DNA from: Trichococcus paludicola | GTDB lineage: Bacteria > Bacillota > Bacilli > Lactobacillales > Aerococcaceae | NCBI RefSeq assembly: GCF_003052295.1 | Contig: NZ_QBLC01000001.1 | Span: 372,001 to 436,000 of the forward strand | Direction: 5' to 3' | DNA: 64,000 nt | In this document: one piece after another, positions 39,984-49,160 of the stretch | Layout: every line of letters begins with the position of its first letter | Numbering within the stretch: the stretch's first letter is position 1 | The notes under the pieces: generated by a model | The model's database searches: none | Told to the model about the DNA's origin: nothing | Seen by the model: the letters and a program-made list of their open reading frames with translations, nothing else | Program-made: the position numbers and the translations under genes

Positions 39984-40014
39984 GGTTGCCGCGATTTCGC
40001 GGTAACCTTTTTAT
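39984..40014 (+). terminator. Terminator of lysS
   Basis: GGTTGCCGCG (39984-39993), loop ATTT, CGCGGTAACC (39998-40007) with one mismatch, then TTTTTAT. Confidence 0.88.
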
Positions 40015-40108
40015 ATATTTAGGAAATAGTGTGCTCCAGGCGCTTCCGGAATCGGATGAATGAAATGAAAAAAAATAAAAAAACTTCCAAATAAAACAAG
40101 ACAAACGG

Positions 40109-40137
40109 TTGACGGTCAGAAATATACATGTTATGAT
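40109..40137 (+). promoter_or_regulatory. Promoter of the str operon
   Basis: TTGACG (40109-40114), 17-base spacer, TATGAT (40132-40137). It drives rpsL-rpsG-fusA and likely tuf. Confidence 0.75.
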
Positions 40138-40315
40138 TCATAAGGTGATTTTATACACAGATTCCTGAACAATATCTTTCAGTCGTGCTGACTGGTGTAT
40201 GATTGTCACAGAAAGAATAGTAAGTCGAAATATTCGATTTATTTATTTTTTTAACTAAAAAGGAACCACCTGGATGTGTGGACCTAGTTATCCCATCGAG
40301 GAAGGAGGAAAATCA
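40138..40315 (+). other. Leader of the str operon
   Basis: An untranslated region of about 170 bases between the promoter and rpsL, with weak internal complementarity (ACTGGTG, CCACCTGGATGTGTGG around 40266-40281). It ends in a long GGAAGGAGG ribosome site. A feedback site for a ribosomal protein may lie here, but I cannot identify it by sequence. Confidence 0.4.
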
Positions 40316-40732
40316 ATGCCTACAATCAATCAATTAGTGCGTAAACCTCGCAAATCTGCTATTGAAAAATCAACTGCTCCTGCTTTAGGAAAAGGTTACA
40401 ATAGCTTCAAGAAATCTCAAACAAATACAAACTCACCTCAAAAACGTGGTGTTTGTACTCGTGTGGGTACAATGACTCCGAAAAAACCTAACTCAGCGTT
40501 ACGTAAGTACGCTCGTGTACGTTTGTCTAACTTATTAGAAGTTACAGCTTACATTCCTGGTATCGGACATAACCTACAAGAACATAGCGTGGTGCTAATC
40601 CGTGGCGGACGAGTAAAAGACTTGCCAGGGGTACGTTATCATGTCATTCGTGGCGCTCTTGATACAGCTGGTGTAACCAACCGTATGCAAAGCCGTTCTA
40701 AATACGGAGCTAAGAGACCTAAGAAAAAATAA
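40316..40732 (+). CDS. rpsL: 30S ribosomal protein S12
   Basis: A 138-residue decoding-site protein of the 30S subunit, starting [13 protein letters not shown]. The conserved loop [15 protein letters not shown] carries the Lys residues whose changes usually give streptomycin resistance; they look wild type (as does [10 protein letters not shown], the second resistance region). ATG 40316 follows a strong GGAAGGAGG; an in-frame ATG 14 codons upstream is in the leader and is rejected. First gene of the str operon. Confidence 0.98.
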   Translation: MPTINQLVRKPRKSAIEKSTAPALGKGYNSFKKSQTNTNSPQKRGVCTRVGTMTPKKPNSALRKYARVRLSNLLEVTAYIPGIGHNLQEHSVVLIRGGRVKDLPGVRYHVIRGALDTAGVTNRMQSRSKYGAKRPKKK

Positions 40733-40778
40733 TTAAACAATAAACGAAAAAACAAAAGTTAAGGAAGGAGGAATTTGA

Positions 40779-41249
40779 ATGCCTCGTAAAGGTCCAGTAA
40801 CAAAACGTGAAGTAATGCCAGATCCGATTTACAATTCAAAATTGGTGACTCGTTTAATCAACCGTATCATGGTTGATGGAAAACGTGGTAAAGCTGCTAC
40901 AATTTTATATAACGCATTTGAAATGATCAAAGAATCTACAGGAAACGACCCGTTGGAAGTTTTCGAACAAGCTATGAAAAACATCATGCCTGTTTTAGAA
41001 GTAAAAGCACGTCGTGTAGGGGGTTCTAACTACCAAGTTCCTATCGAAGTACGTCCAGATCGTCGTATGGCTTTAGGATTACGTTGGTTGGTAAGCTACT
41101 CTCGTCTACGCGGTGAAGATACTATGGAAGAGCGTCTAGCTAAAGAAATTATGGATGCTGCTAACAACTCTGGTGCTTCAGTTAAGAAACGTGAAGATAC
41201 ACATAAAATGGCAGAAGCTAACAAAGCTTTCGCTCATTACCGTTGGTAA
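40779..41249 (+). CDS. rpsG: 30S ribosomal protein S7
   Basis: A 156-residue primary 16S rRNA-binding protein that nucleates the 30S head ([21 protein letters not shown]-terminal [13 protein letters not shown]). AAGGAGGAA ribosome site. In many bacteria S7 represses its own operon by binding mRNA. The gap to fusA contains an unusual double palindrome hairpin at 41254-41281. Confidence 0.98.
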   Translation: MPRKGPVTKREVMPDPIYNSKLVTRLINRIMVDGKRGKAATILYNAFEMIKESTGNDPLEVFEQAMKNIMPVLEVKARRVGGSNYQVPIEVRPDRRMALGLRWLVSYSRLRGEDTMEERLAKEIMDAANNSGASVKKREDTHKMAEANKAFAHYRW

Positions 41250-41253
41250 AATT

Positions 41254-41281
41254 TTCTTGCAAGAATTTTTTCTTGCAAGAA
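41254..41281 (+). repeat. Duplicated palindrome between rpsG and fusA
   Basis: TTCTTGCAAGAA occurs twice (41254-41265 and 41270-41281), separated by TTTT. Each copy is self-complementary, and the two copies together give a 12-bp hairpin with a four-base loop and extra A/T pairs outside. No T-run follows. Confidence 0.75.
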
Positions 41282-41366
41282 ATTTGCTTTATGGTTGTAT
41301 AAGTCACCATTTTTCCAATAAAATGGACTTGCAATTACTTTTACAAGAGAGAGGTGTTTGAAGAAG

Positions 41367-43457
41367 ATGGCACAAAGAGAATTTTCTCTACATAATACGA
41401 GAAATATCGGTATCATGGCTCATATTGACGCTGGTAAAACAACGGCAACTGAACGTATTTTGTACTATACCGGTAAAATCCATAAGATCGGTGAAACCCA
41501 TGAGGGTGCTTCACAAATGGACTGGATGGAACAAGAACAAGAACGTGGTATTACCATCACTTCAGCTGCTACTACTGCACAATGGAAAGGGTATCGCGTA
41601 AACATCATCGATACTCCTGGACACGTGGACTTCACTATTGAAGTTGAACGTTCCCTACGTGTATTGGATGGCGCTGTCGCTTTACTTGATGCACAATCAG
41701 GCGTAGAACCTCAAACTGAAACAGTTTGGCGTCAAGCTACAACTTATGGTGTTCCTCGTATTATATTCGCTAACAAAATGGATAAAATGGGTGCAGATTT
41801 CCTGTACTCTTTAGACACTCTCCATGACCGTCTGAATGCTAATGCGCATCCGATTCAATTGCCGATTGGTTCTGAAGATACATTCAAAGGTATCATCGAT
41901 TTAGTCGAAATGAAGGCTGAAATCTATGACAACGACGAAGGTACTGAATACCATGAAGAAGATATCCCTGCGGAATATCTTGAAGCAGCTGAAGAATGGC
42001 ATACTAAATTAGTTGAAGCTGTTGCTGAAACTGATGAAGCTTTGATGGAAAAATATCTTGATGGTGAAGAAATTACGAAAGAAGAATTGAAACAAGGTAT
42101 CCGTACTGCTACATGTAATGTAGAATTTTTCCCGATGCTTTGCGGTTCTGCTTTCAAAAATAAAGGCGTTCAATTGTTGCTTGATGCAGTTATTGACTAC
42201 CTTCCATCACCATTGGATGTCGCTGCCATCACAGGTACTGACGTAGATACTGAAGAACAAGTTGCTGTTCCTGCAAGCGACGAAGCGCCATTTGCAGCCT
42301 TAGCATTTAAAGTTATGACTGACCCGTTTGTAGGTCGTCTGACATTCTTCCGCGTATATGCTGGTACTCTTCAAAGCGGTTCTTACGTTCAGAATGCCAC
42401 TAAAGGCAAACGTGAACGTGTAGGCCGTATCCTACAGATGCATGCTAACCACCGTAACGAAATCCCAGAAGTATTTGCTGGAGATATCGCTGCTGCAGTT
42501 GGTTTGAAAGATACGACTACAGGAGACACTTTGTGTGATGAAAAGAAACAAGTAATCCTTGAATCTATGAATTTCCCGGAACCAGTTATCGAAGTTGCTA
42601 TTGAACCTAAATCAAAAGCTGACCAAGATAAAATGGGTATCGCGCTGCAGAAACTTTCTGAAGAAGATCCTACTTTCCGTGCTTCCACTAACCCAGAGAC
42701 TGGTCAAACGATCATTGCTGGTATGGGTGAGTTGCATTTGGACATCATCGTTGACCGTATGAGACGTGAGTTCAAAGTTGAAGCTACAGTAGGTGCTCCT
42801 CAAGTATCTTACCGTGAAACATTCCGTCAATCAGTTCAATCTGAAGGTAAATTCGTTCGTCAATCAGGTGGTAAAGGTCAATTCGGTCACGTATGGGTTG
42901 AGTTTACTCCTAATGAAGAAGGAAAAGGCTTTGAGTTCGAAAATGCTATCGTCGGTGGGGTTGTTCCTCGTGAATATATCCCTGCAGTTGAAGCAGGTTT
43001 GAGAGACGCTATGGAAAACGGTGTGTTGGCTGGTTATCCTTTAGTTGACGTTAAAGCTAAATTGTATGATGGTTCTTACCATGATGTCGATTCATCTGAA
43101 ACAGCATTTAAAGTTGCTGCTTCACTTGCTTTGCGTAACGCAGCTAAAAAAGCTGACCCTGCAATCCTTGAACCAATGATGGCTGTAGAAATTACAGTTC
43201 CTGATGACTATTTGGGAGATGTAATGGGTCATGTAAGTTCTCGTCGTGGACGTATCGAAGGTACTGAAGCACGCGGTAACGCACAAATCGTTAAGAGCAG
43301 CATTCCATTATCAGAAATGTTTGGATATGCTACAACTTTACGTTCTTCTACACAAGGCCGCGGAACTTTCTCAATGACATTCGATCATTACGAAGCTGTT
43401 CCTAAATCTGTTCAAGAAGAAATCATCAAGAAGAGCGGAAAAAACAGCGAAGAGTAA
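41367..43457 (+). CDS. fusA: Elongation factor G
   Basis: A 696-residue translocation GTPase. G1 AHIDAGKTT (about residues 18-26), G2 [10 protein letters not shown]3 DTPGHVDF, G4 NKMDKMGA, G5 GSAF; domains II-V follow with [16 protein letters not shown] and the C-terminal [41 protein letters not shown] blocks typical of EF-G. It has the classical EF-G1 length, so it is not a TetM-like protection protein. Start ATG 41367 ([13 protein letters not shown]) after GAGAGGTG. A hairpin spans the stop region (43443-43466). Confidence 0.98.
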   Translation: MAQREFSLHNTRNIGIMAHIDAGKTTATERILYYTGKIHKIGETHEGASQMDWMEQEQERGITITSAATTAQWKGYRVNIIDTPGHVDFTIEVERSLRVLDGAVALLDAQSGVEPQTETVWRQATTYGVPRIIFANKMDKMGADFLYSLDTLHDRLNANAHPIQLPIGSEDTFKGIIDLVEMKAEIYDNDEGTEYHEEDIPAEYLEAAEEWHTKLVEAVAETDEALMEKYLDGEEITKEELKQGIRTATCNVEFFPMLCGSAFKNKGVQLLLDAVIDYLPSPLDVAAITGTDVDTEEQVAVPASDEAPFAALAFKVMTDPFVGRLTFFRVYAGTLQSGSYVQNATKGKRERVGRILQMHANHRNEIPEVFAGDIAAAVGLKDTTTGDTLCDEKKQVILESMNFPEPVIEVAIEPKSKADQDKMGIALQKLSEEDPTFRASTNPETGQTIIAGMGELHLDIIVDRMRREFKVEATVGAPQVSYRETFRQSVQSEGKFVRQSGGKGQFGHVWVEFTPNEEGKGFEFENAIVGGVVPREYIPAVEAGLRDAMENGVLAGYPLVDVKAKLYDGSYHDVDSSETAFKVAASLALRNAAKKADPAILEPMMAVEITVPDDYLGDVMGHVSSRRGRIEGTEARGNAQIVKSSIPLSEMFGYATTLRSSTQGRGTFSMTFDHYEAVPKSVQEEIIKKSGKNSEE

Positions 43458-43466
43458 TCTCGCTGT
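43443..43466 (+). other. Hairpin across the fusA stop codon
   Basis: AACAGCGA and TCGCTGTT form an 8-bp stem that encloses the fusA stop codon (TAA, 43455-43457). No T-run follows, so it may be a 3'-end stabiliser or processing site between fusA and tuf rather than a terminator. Confidence 0.45.
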
Positions 43467-43481
43467 TGCTTAGCTTGTATA

Positions 43482-43510
43482 TTGCTTTTTCGAGCACAAA
43501 TCGGTATACT
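43482..43510 (+). promoter_or_regulatory. Separate promoter of tuf
   Basis: TTGCTT (43482-43487), 17-base spacer, TATACT (43505-43510), leaving a leader of about 60 bases. It would allow EF-Tu to be made in excess over the other str-operon products. Confidence 0.65.
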
Positions 43511-43577
43511 TTATACGATAGACGATTAAAGTCTAGACAAATTATAAGCACTCAATATGAGGAGGAAATGATTTAAA

Positions 43578-44765
43578 ATGGCAAAAGTAAAATTCGACCG
43601 TTCAAAGCCCCATGTAAACGTTGGTACAATCGGACACGTTGACCATGGTAAAACAACATTAACTGCAGCTATCACAACAGTTTTAGCTAAAAAAGGGTTC
43701 GCTGAGGCATCTAACTATGCTGCAATCGACAACGCTCCAGAAGAAAGAGAACGTGGTATCACAATCAACACTTCTCACGTTGAATACTCAACTGAAACTC
43801 GTCACTACGCTCACGTAGACTGCCCAGGCCATGCTGACTATGTTAAAAACATGATCACTGGTGCTGCACAAATGGACGGAGCTATCTTAGTAGTTTCTGC
43901 TGCTGATGGCCCAATGCCACAAACTCGCGAGCACATCTTGTTGTCTCGTCAAGTTGGTGTTCCTTACATCGTAGTATTCTTGAACAAAGTCGACATGGTT
44001 GACGATGAAGAATTATTGGAATTAGTTGAAATGGAAGTTCGTGACCTGTTAACAGACTACGATTTCCCTGGCGACGATGTTCCTGTAATCGCTGGTTCAG
44101 CTTTGAGAGCTCTTGAAGGCGACCCTGCTTACGAAGAAAAAATCTTGGAATTGATGGCTGCTGTTGACGAATATATCCCAACTCCAGTTCGTCAAACTGA
44201 CAAGCCATTCATGATGCCTATCGAGGACGTATTCTCAATCACTGGACGTGGTACTGTTGCTACAGGCCGTGTTGAACGTGGACAAGTCCGCGTTGGTGAC
44301 GAAGTTGAAATCGTCGGTATTGCTGAAGAAACTAAGAAAACAGTTGTTACCGGTGTTGAAATGTTCCGTAAATTATTGGATTACGCTGAAGCTGGCGATA
44401 ACGTAGGAGCTTTGTTACGTGGTGTTACACGTGAGCAAATCCAACGTGGTCAAGTATTGGCTAAACCAGGTTCAATCACTCCACATACAACTTTCACTGC
44501 TGAAGTTTATGTACTTTCAAAAGAAGAAGGCGGACGTCACACTCCATTCTTCACAAACTACCGTCCACAATTCTATTTCCGTACAACTGACGTTACAGGC
44601 GTATGTAACTTACCAGAAGGCGTTGAAATGGTAATGCCTGGCGACAACGTTACTATGACTATCGAATTGATCCACCCAATCGCTATCGAAGACGGAACTA
44701 AGTTCTCTATTCGTGAAGGTGGACGTACAGTAGGCGCTGGCGTTGTAGCTTCAATCACTAAATAA
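43578..44765 (+). CDS. tuf: Elongation factor Tu
   Basis: A 395-residue GTPase delivering aminoacyl-tRNA to the ribosome. G1 GHVDHGKTT (about 19-27), G2 [12 protein letters not shown] with the effector Thr, G3 [13 protein letters not shown]4 NKVDMVDD, G5 GSAL; domain II begins near [21 protein letters not shown], and domain III ends [17 protein letters not shown]. Codon use is strongly biased (almost no rare codons), as expected for the most abundant protein. It has its own promoter and is closed by a strong terminator. Single copy in this window. Confidence 0.98.
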   Translation: MAKVKFDRSKPHVNVGTIGHVDHGKTTLTAAITTVLAKKGFAEASNYAAIDNAPEERERGITINTSHVEYSTETRHYAHVDCPGHADYVKNMITGAAQMDGAILVVSAADGPMPQTREHILLSRQVGVPYIVVFLNKVDMVDDEELLELVEMEVRDLLTDYDFPGDDVPVIAGSALRALEGDPAYEEKILELMAAVDEYIPTPVRQTDKPFMMPIEDVFSITGRGTVATGRVERGQVRVGDEVEIVGIAEETKKTVVTGVEMFRKLLDYAEAGDNVGALLRGVTREQIQRGQVLAKPGSITPHTTFTAEVYVLSKEEGGRHTPFFTNYRPQFYFRTTDVTGVCNLPEGVEMVMPGDNVTMTIELIHPIAIEDGTKFSIREGGRTVGAGVVASITK

Positions 44766-44790
44766 TTTTATTTCAAAATAAAATTCGAAA

Positions 44791-44822
44791 AACGGGAGCC
44801 TCGGCTTCCGTTTTTTTTTTCG
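44791..44822 (+). terminator. Terminator of tuf / str operon
   Basis: AACGGGAGCC, loop TC, GGCTTCCGTT, followed by a long T-run to 44820. Confidence 0.93.
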
Positions 44823-44841
44823 GAAAATTTCAATCCAGGAA

Positions 44842-44868
44842 GGCGTTCTTCAATAGAGCGTCTTTTTG
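44842..44868 (+). terminator. Second, backup terminator-like hairpin
   Basis: GGCGTTCT (44842-44849) pairs with AGAGCGTC (44855-44862) using two G-U pairs, then TTTTTG. Confidence 0.6.
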
Positions 44869-45067
44869 TGTGGGGTGAGAGCAGTGGGGGCCCGGAGAGG
44901 AAAGCCCGGAATTTTTACCATTTCAGTTCTGTCTTTGTTGGAGTTCACATTATATAGAAGAAACAGGAATTTCGACTGGGCTTGCTGGGGTGACCCATTC
45001 ATTGAACGCAGCTATTTTACAGATATATTGCCCCATTTTTTATTTTTTTTATTGCGACCTCAGTTCA

Positions 45068-45084
45068 TGTCAGGTTATATAACG
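45068..45084 (+). promoter_or_regulatory. Partial GlnR/TnrA-like box
   Basis: TGTCA, seven bases, TAACG; agrees with TGTNA-N7-TNACA at all fixed positions but the last. Confidence 0.4.
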
Positions 45085-45204
45085 CATTTTTAGTGATTGA
45101 ACCGTTTTCATGACACAGTTACAGCACTTATCGAGGGCGGGATAGCCTTTTATTTCTTACTAGGGCAAGTTGCGCAGCCTTGAGCCTCCGTAACGACTTG
45201 TTCA

Positions 45205-45221
45205 TGTCACTTTATATTACA
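45205..45221 (+). promoter_or_regulatory. GlnR/TnrA box upstream of amt
   Basis: TGTCACTTTATATTACA is a perfect match to TGTNA-N7-TNACA. It is enclosed in an inverted repeat ACGACTTGT (45193-45201) and ACAAGTCGT (45221-45229). GlnR represses nitrogen-uptake genes, amt included, when glutamine is plentiful in Firmicutes, so the site fits its gene. Confidence 0.75.
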
Positions 45222-45325
45222 CAAGTCGTCATCATTTTGATGCTTTTATATTTTATGGGGTGTAAAGTAAGAAACATCACAAAGCAGTAATACACCAAAA
45301 AATTATCAGCAGAAGGAGAATCTAT

Positions 45326-47119
45326 ATGGAGAACATTAATTATGCAGACACAACTTTCGTCTTCCTCGCAACGATCTTAGTCATGATGATGACGCCCGCT
45401 TTATCCCTATTCTACGGAGGGATGGTCCGGAAGAAAAATGTCCTTAGCACGACAATGCACAGTTACGCTGCCATCGCAGTCGTCTCTATCCAATGGCTAT
45501 TATTCGGCTACTCTTTTGTATTCGGAGGCGACTCGAAATTTTTCGGCGATTTGTCTTTCACATTACTCAACGGTGTGGGCTTCGCGCCAATCGATTATGC
45601 ACCGACCATTCCGCATCAACTATTCATGATGTTTCAGATGGCTTTCGCAATCATCACCCCAGCTTTGATTTCAGGAAGCATCGCGGAACGCATGAAGTTT
45701 CCAGCATTCCTTGCCTTCATCCTTTTATGGACGACTTTCGTCTATGATCCGATTGCCCATTGGATTTGGGGGAATGGCGGTTGGATCCGCGAACTGGGTG
45801 CACTCGACTTCGCAGGCGGGAGCGTCATCCATATCAGTTCCGGTATATCGGCTCTGGTAGCAGCCATTTATCTCGGCAAAAGGAAAAACCACGATTCCGT
45901 CAAACCGCATAATATTCCGATGACAATGATCGGTGCCGGCCTTCTGTTGTTCGGCTGGTTCGGTTTCAACGCCGGAAGCGCTCTGGCGATCAATGATATT
46001 GCGCTGGATGCCTTCATCACGACAAACACTGCCGCTGCAACTGCCGGCATAAGTTGGATGATCTGCGAATGGATCATCCACAAGAAACCGACTGCTCTTG
46101 GATTCGTCAGCGGTATCGTTGCCGGTCTGGTTTCGATCACTCCTGGTGCCGGATTTGTCAGCCCGATTTCAGCTTTAGCCATCGGTTTCATCGGCGGGAT
46201 CGTCTGCTTCTATGGCGTATCCGTCCTTAAGAAGAAATTTGATTATGATGATGCGCTTGATGCATTCGGATGCCATGGCATCGGCGGTATCTGGGGCGGC
46301 ATCGCAACAGGTATCTTTGCAACAAGCAGCATCAATCCTGCCATCGAAGGCGGTTTGGTTGACGGCAGTGCCTCACTTTTGATTGCAGAAATTGTCAGCA
46401 TTTTGGCTGTGCTTGCATACGCTGGTATCATGTCCTATCTACTGTTGAAATTGATCAGTAAATTTATGCCAGTGCGAGTCTCTGAAGAAGAAGAAGAAAT
46501 TGGATTGGATTATGCTCTCCATGGCGAAACGGCATACGGCAGTCTGGCTGTAGCTTTTAGTGAAGCCAATTATTCAAATACAGCTGCATCGGTTGTACCG
46601 GGTGAATTAAGAACGGCTTTCCAAAAATTCCAGGAGCGCACTTTCGGAGGCAACGATCAGGAATTGGCCTTCGCGAATGCGTCTCTGGAAGACCTAGATA
46701 AATCAGTGGTTGTTGAATACCAAGCCTCCGGAGGTACAACAGGCGGTCAAGATGCACAAACTAAAATCACTAAAATTGAAATCATCACGAACGAAAGTAA
46801 ATTTGAAGGCCTGAAAAAAGCACTGAACAGCATCGGCATCACAGGCATGACCGTTTTCGATGTATTCGGCTACGGCATGCAAAAAGGGCATAGCACCTAT
46901 TACCGCGGCGTAGAGACTGAAGCGGATCTGCTGCCGAAGATCCGTGTCGAAGTTGTCGTAAGCACGGTTCCTGTCCAAGAAGTCGTGGACGCTGCCAGAA
47001 AAGCTTTGTACTCAGGCAATATCGGTGACGGAAAGATATTCATCTATAATGTAGAAAATGTCATCCGTGTCAGCACAGGGGATGAAGGTAAGAAAGCTTT
47101 GGAATATCCGAACGAATAA
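45326..47119 (+). CDS. amt: Ammonium transporter fused to a P-II regulatory domain
   Basis: A 597-residue fusion. Residues 1-400 or so form an 11-helix Amt channel: FYGGMVRKKNVLSTTMHSY near the start, GGSVIHISSG and DAFGCHGIGGIWGG with the two pore histidines. There is then a soluble linker (about 400-478). Residues 480-590 or so are a full P-II (GlnB/GlnK) domain: KIEIITNESKFEGLKKAL, GITGMTVFDVFGYGMQKG, LPKIRVEVVV, SGNIGDGKIFIYNVENVIRVSTGDEG. P-II normally blocks Amt by inserting its T-loop when nitrogen is sufficient; here the regulator is covalently attached. The T-loop position of the uridylylated Tyr51 reads Thr (RGVET), so uridylylation is unlikely. Start ATG 45326 after GAAGGAGAA. A GlnR box lies upstream. 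Confidence 0.93.
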   Translation: MENINYADTTFVFLATILVMMMTPALSLFYGGMVRKKNVLSTTMHSYAAIAVVSIQWLLFGYSFVFGGDSKFFGDLSFTLLNGVGFAPIDYAPTIPHQLFMMFQMAFAIITPALISGSIAERMKFPAFLAFILLWTTFVYDPIAHWIWGNGGWIRELGALDFAGGSVIHISSGISALVAAIYLGKRKNHDSVKPHNIPMTMIGAGLLLFGWFGFNAGSALAINDIALDAFITTNTAAATAGISWMICEWIIHKKPTALGFVSGIVAGLVSITPGAGFVSPISALAIGFIGGIVCFYGVSVLKKKFDYDDALDAFGCHGIGGIWGGIATGIFATSSINPAIEGGLVDGSASLLIAEIVSILAVLAYAGIMSYLLLKLISKFMPVRVSEEEEEIGLDYALHGETAYGSLAVAFSEANYSNTAASVVPGELRTAFQKFQERTFGGNDQELAFANASLEDLDKSVVVEYQASGGTTGGQDAQTKITKIEIITNESKFEGLKKALNSIGITGMTVFDVFGYGMQKGHSTYYRGVETEADLLPKIRVEVVVSTVPVQEVVDAARKALYSGNIGDGKIFIYNVENVIRVSTGDEGKKALEYPNE

Positions 47120-47121
47120 GC

Positions 47122-47165
47122 AATAAGGGGTTGTCTCATACGAGATGGCCCCTTATTTAATTTTG
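47122..47165 (+). terminator. Terminator of amt
   Basis: AATAAGGGG (47122-47130) and CCCCTTATT (47149-47157) with an inner TCTC/GAGA stem, followed by TAATTTTG. Confidence 0.85.
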
Positions 47166-47206
47166 TTGCATTTCTTGAGTCTGATTATTCGACAGTATCA
47201 TTGGAC

Positions 47207-47234
47207 TTGCTTTCTTCTTGCAGATCAGTATAAT
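47207..47234 (+). promoter_or_regulatory. Upstream promoter of the S10 operon
   Basis: TTGCTT (47207-47212), 16 bases, TATAAT (47229-47234). It may act together with the second promoter 112 bases downstream, which also has the element ACTTGCTT. Confidence 0.5.
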
Positions 47235-47322
47235 AGTGAAGGGACAAAAGGCTTCACAGTGCTCAGGCAATAACAAGTCATTTGGACAATAGCAGAAACT
47301 GAATATTATTTTCAGAAAAGAC

Positions 47323-47351
47323 TTGCTTTAACTAATGCGATTATGTATAAT
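47323..47351 (+). promoter_or_regulatory. Main promoter of the S10 operon
   Basis: TTGCTT (47323-47328), 17 bases, TATAAT (47346-47351), preceded by an AT-rich stretch that may act as an UP element. Confidence 0.7.
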
Positions 47352-47356
47352 ATATT

Positions 47357-47524
47357 GGTACGGCATTCATGGTTATGAATAATGTATTGGGGACCGTTCA
47401 TTCGGGAACTGCAGCTAAGAGACGAGAGGTTGCGACACACCCGGTCGCTTTGTCACGGCGGGTGTGCCGGGGAATTTTCGTGGAGCTAGTCTTATGAATT
47501 ACATCTGACGAAGGAGGGAACAAC
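47357..47524 (+). promoter_or_regulatory. Structured leader of the S10 operon
   Basis: A leader of about 165 bases with a clear hairpin, CACACCCG (47436-47443) and CGGGTGTG (47459-47466), and further G/C-rich pairing around it. In many bacteria a ribosomal protein of this operon (L4 or another) binds such a leader to give feedback control. A specific family is not assigned from sequence alone. Confidence 0.5.
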
Positions 47525-47833
47525 ATGGCAAAACAAAAAATACGTATTCGTTTAAAAGCATATGAACACCGTGCTCTTGATCAATCAGCGGATAAAATCG
47601 TGGAAACAGCAAAAAGAACGGGAGCTACCGTTTCTGGTCCGATTCCATTGCCGACTGAAAGATCACTATACACAGTGATCCGTGCTACTCACAAGTACAA
47701 AGATTCTCGTGAGCAGTTCGAAATGCTTACACACAAACGTCTAATCGACATCATCAACCCAACAACAAAAACTGTTGACGCTTTGATGAAGCTTGACTTA
47801 CCAAGCGGCGTAGACATCGAAATCAAATTATAA
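47525..47833 (+). CDS. rpsJ: 30S ribosomal protein S10
   Basis: A 102-residue 30S head protein, also NusE, the partner of NusB in antitermination ([34 protein letters not shown]). Ribosome site GAAGGAGGG. First gene of the S10-spc-alpha run of more than 13 kb, all in one direction. The conserved HTHxR-type loop (here [17 protein letters not shown]) is present. Confidence 0.98.
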   Translation: MAKQKIRIRLKAYEHRALDQSADKIVETAKRTGATVSGPIPLPTERSLYTVIRATHKYKDSREQFEMLTHKRLIDIINPTTKTVDALMKLDLPSGVDIEIKL

Positions 47834-47871
47834 TCAAACCTATCATATAAAAAACAAACGGAGGTGTTACC

Positions 47872-48510
47872 ATGACCAAAGGAATCTTAGGCAAAAAAGT
47901 AGGAATGACTCAATTCTTTACTGCAAACGGTGAGTTAGTACCAGTTACAGTTATCGAAGCTACTCCAAACGTTGTTTTACAAGTTAAAACCAACGAAACA
48001 GACGGCTACGAAGCGGTACAACTAGGCTACCAAGAAATGCGTGAAGTATTGTCAAACAAACCTGCTAAGGGTCATGCAGCAAAAGCAAAAACTGCTCCTA
48101 AGCGCTTCATTCGTGAATTTAACAATGTTGAGCTAGGAGAATACGAAGTAGGAAAAGAAATCAAAGTTGATATCTTTGCAGCCGGCGACATTGTTGATGT
48201 TACTGGTACCACTAAAGGACATGGCTTCCAAGGCGTAATCAAACGTCACGGACAAAGCCGCGGACCAATGGCCCACGGATCTCGTTACCATCGTCGTCCG
48301 GGTTCAATGGGTGCTGCTTCATTCCCATCCCGCGTATTCAAAGGTAAAAAATTAGCAGGACGTATGGGTAACGATCGCGTTACTATCCAAAACCTTGAAG
48401 TCGTTATGGTTGACGTTGAGAAAAACGTAATCCTGATCAAAGGTAACGTACCTGGTTCTAAAAAATCATTAATCGAAATCAAAGTAGCCCGCAAAGCTGC
48501 AAACAAATAA
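47872..48510 (+). CDS. rplC: 50S ribosomal protein L3
   Basis: A 212-residue protein contacting the peptidyltransferase region, recognised by [17 protein letters not shown], the [32 protein letters not shown] extension loop (shown in parts, about 125-157) and the C-terminal basic end. GGAGGTGTT ribosome site. It is 38 bases after rpsJ. Confidence 0.98.
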   Translation: MTKGILGKKVGMTQFFTANGELVPVTVIEATPNVVLQVKTNETDGYEAVQLGYQEMREVLSNKPAKGHAAKAKTAPKRFIREFNNVELGEYEVGKEIKVDIFAAGDIVDVTGTTKGHGFQGVIKRHGQSRGPMAHGSRYHRRPGSMGAASFPSRVFKGKKLAGRMGNDRVTIQNLEVVMVDVEKNVILIKGNVPGSKKSLIEIKVARKAANK

Positions 48511-48536
48511 TATAAAAGAGAGGAGGAACGAGAAAA

Positions 48537-49160
48537 ATGCCAAACGTAGCCTTATTTAAACAAGATGGAACACAAAACGGTGAAGTGACTTTGAATGAAG
48601 AAATCTTTGGGATCGAGCCTAACGAAAACGTTGTTTACGATGCAATCATCATGCAACGCGCTTCTTTAAGACAAGGAACTCACGCAGTAAAAAACCGCAG
48701 CGCTGTCAGCGGTGGTGGTCGTAAACCATGGAAACAAAAAGGAACAGGCCGTGCACGCCAAGGTTCAATCCGTTCACCACAATGGGTTGGCGGTGGAGTT
48801 GTCTTTGGACCAACACCTCGTTCTTACAGCTATAAATTAAACAAAAAAGTTCGTCGCTTAGCTATCAAATCAGTTCTTTCAACGAAAGTTGCTGAAGGAG
48901 ACTTGATCGTAGTTGAAACATTGAACTTCGATGCACCAAAAACAAAAGAATTTGCAAATGTGTTGAAAAACCTTAACGTTGATACGAAAGTATTGGTTGT
49001 TGTAGAAAACGACAACGATTTTGCAGCATTATCTGCACGTAACCTTCCTGGTGTAACAGTCGTTAACGAAACAGGAATCAACGTATTGGATGTTGTTTCA
49101 AACAACAAATTAGTCTTGACACAAGCTGCTCTTTCTAAGGTAGAGGAGGCTCTTATATAA
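48537..49160 (+). CDS. rplD: 50S ribosomal protein L4
   Basis: A 207-residue protein lining the exit tunnel; the extended loop with [20 protein letters not shown] (about residues 59-78) is the tunnel and macrolide-resistance region and looks normal. L4 is also the autoregulator of the S10 operon in some bacteria. Its stop overlaps the rplW start (TAATG), so they are coupled. Confidence 0.98.
   Translation: MPNVALFKQDGTQNGEVTLNEEIFGIEPNENVVYDAIIMQRASLRQGTHAVKNRSAVSGGGRKPWKQKGTGRARQGSIRSPQWVGGGVVFGPTPRSYSYKLNKKVRRLAIKSVLSTKVAEGDLIVVETLNFDAPKTKEFANVLKNLNVDTKVLVVVENDNDFAALSARNLPGVTVVNETGINVLDVVSNNKLVLTQAALSKVEEALI

Larger units (their letters stand above)
44869..45325 (+). other. amt upstream region
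   Basis: A 457-base non-coding stretch. The left half (44870-45060) has no recognisable gene. The right half contains one perfect GlnR/TnrA box (45205-45221), one partial box (45068-45084) and an inverted repeat around the first (45193-45229). A promoter for amt should lie between 45230 and 45300 (TTGATG near 45238, TAAAGT near 45264), but the spacing is not ideal. Confidence 0.5.

Noticed and set aside
40274-40315. N-terminal extension of rpsL by 14 codons
   Set aside because: It covers the leader and the ribosome site GGAAGGAGG; the S12 family starts at MPTINQ.
41367-43457. TetM-like ribosomal protection protein
   Set aside because: Sequence and operon position are those of EF-G.
44866-45093. 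75-codon frame in the amt upstream region
   Set aside because: No ribosome site of quality, low-complexity end, and it overlaps a partial GlnR-like box.
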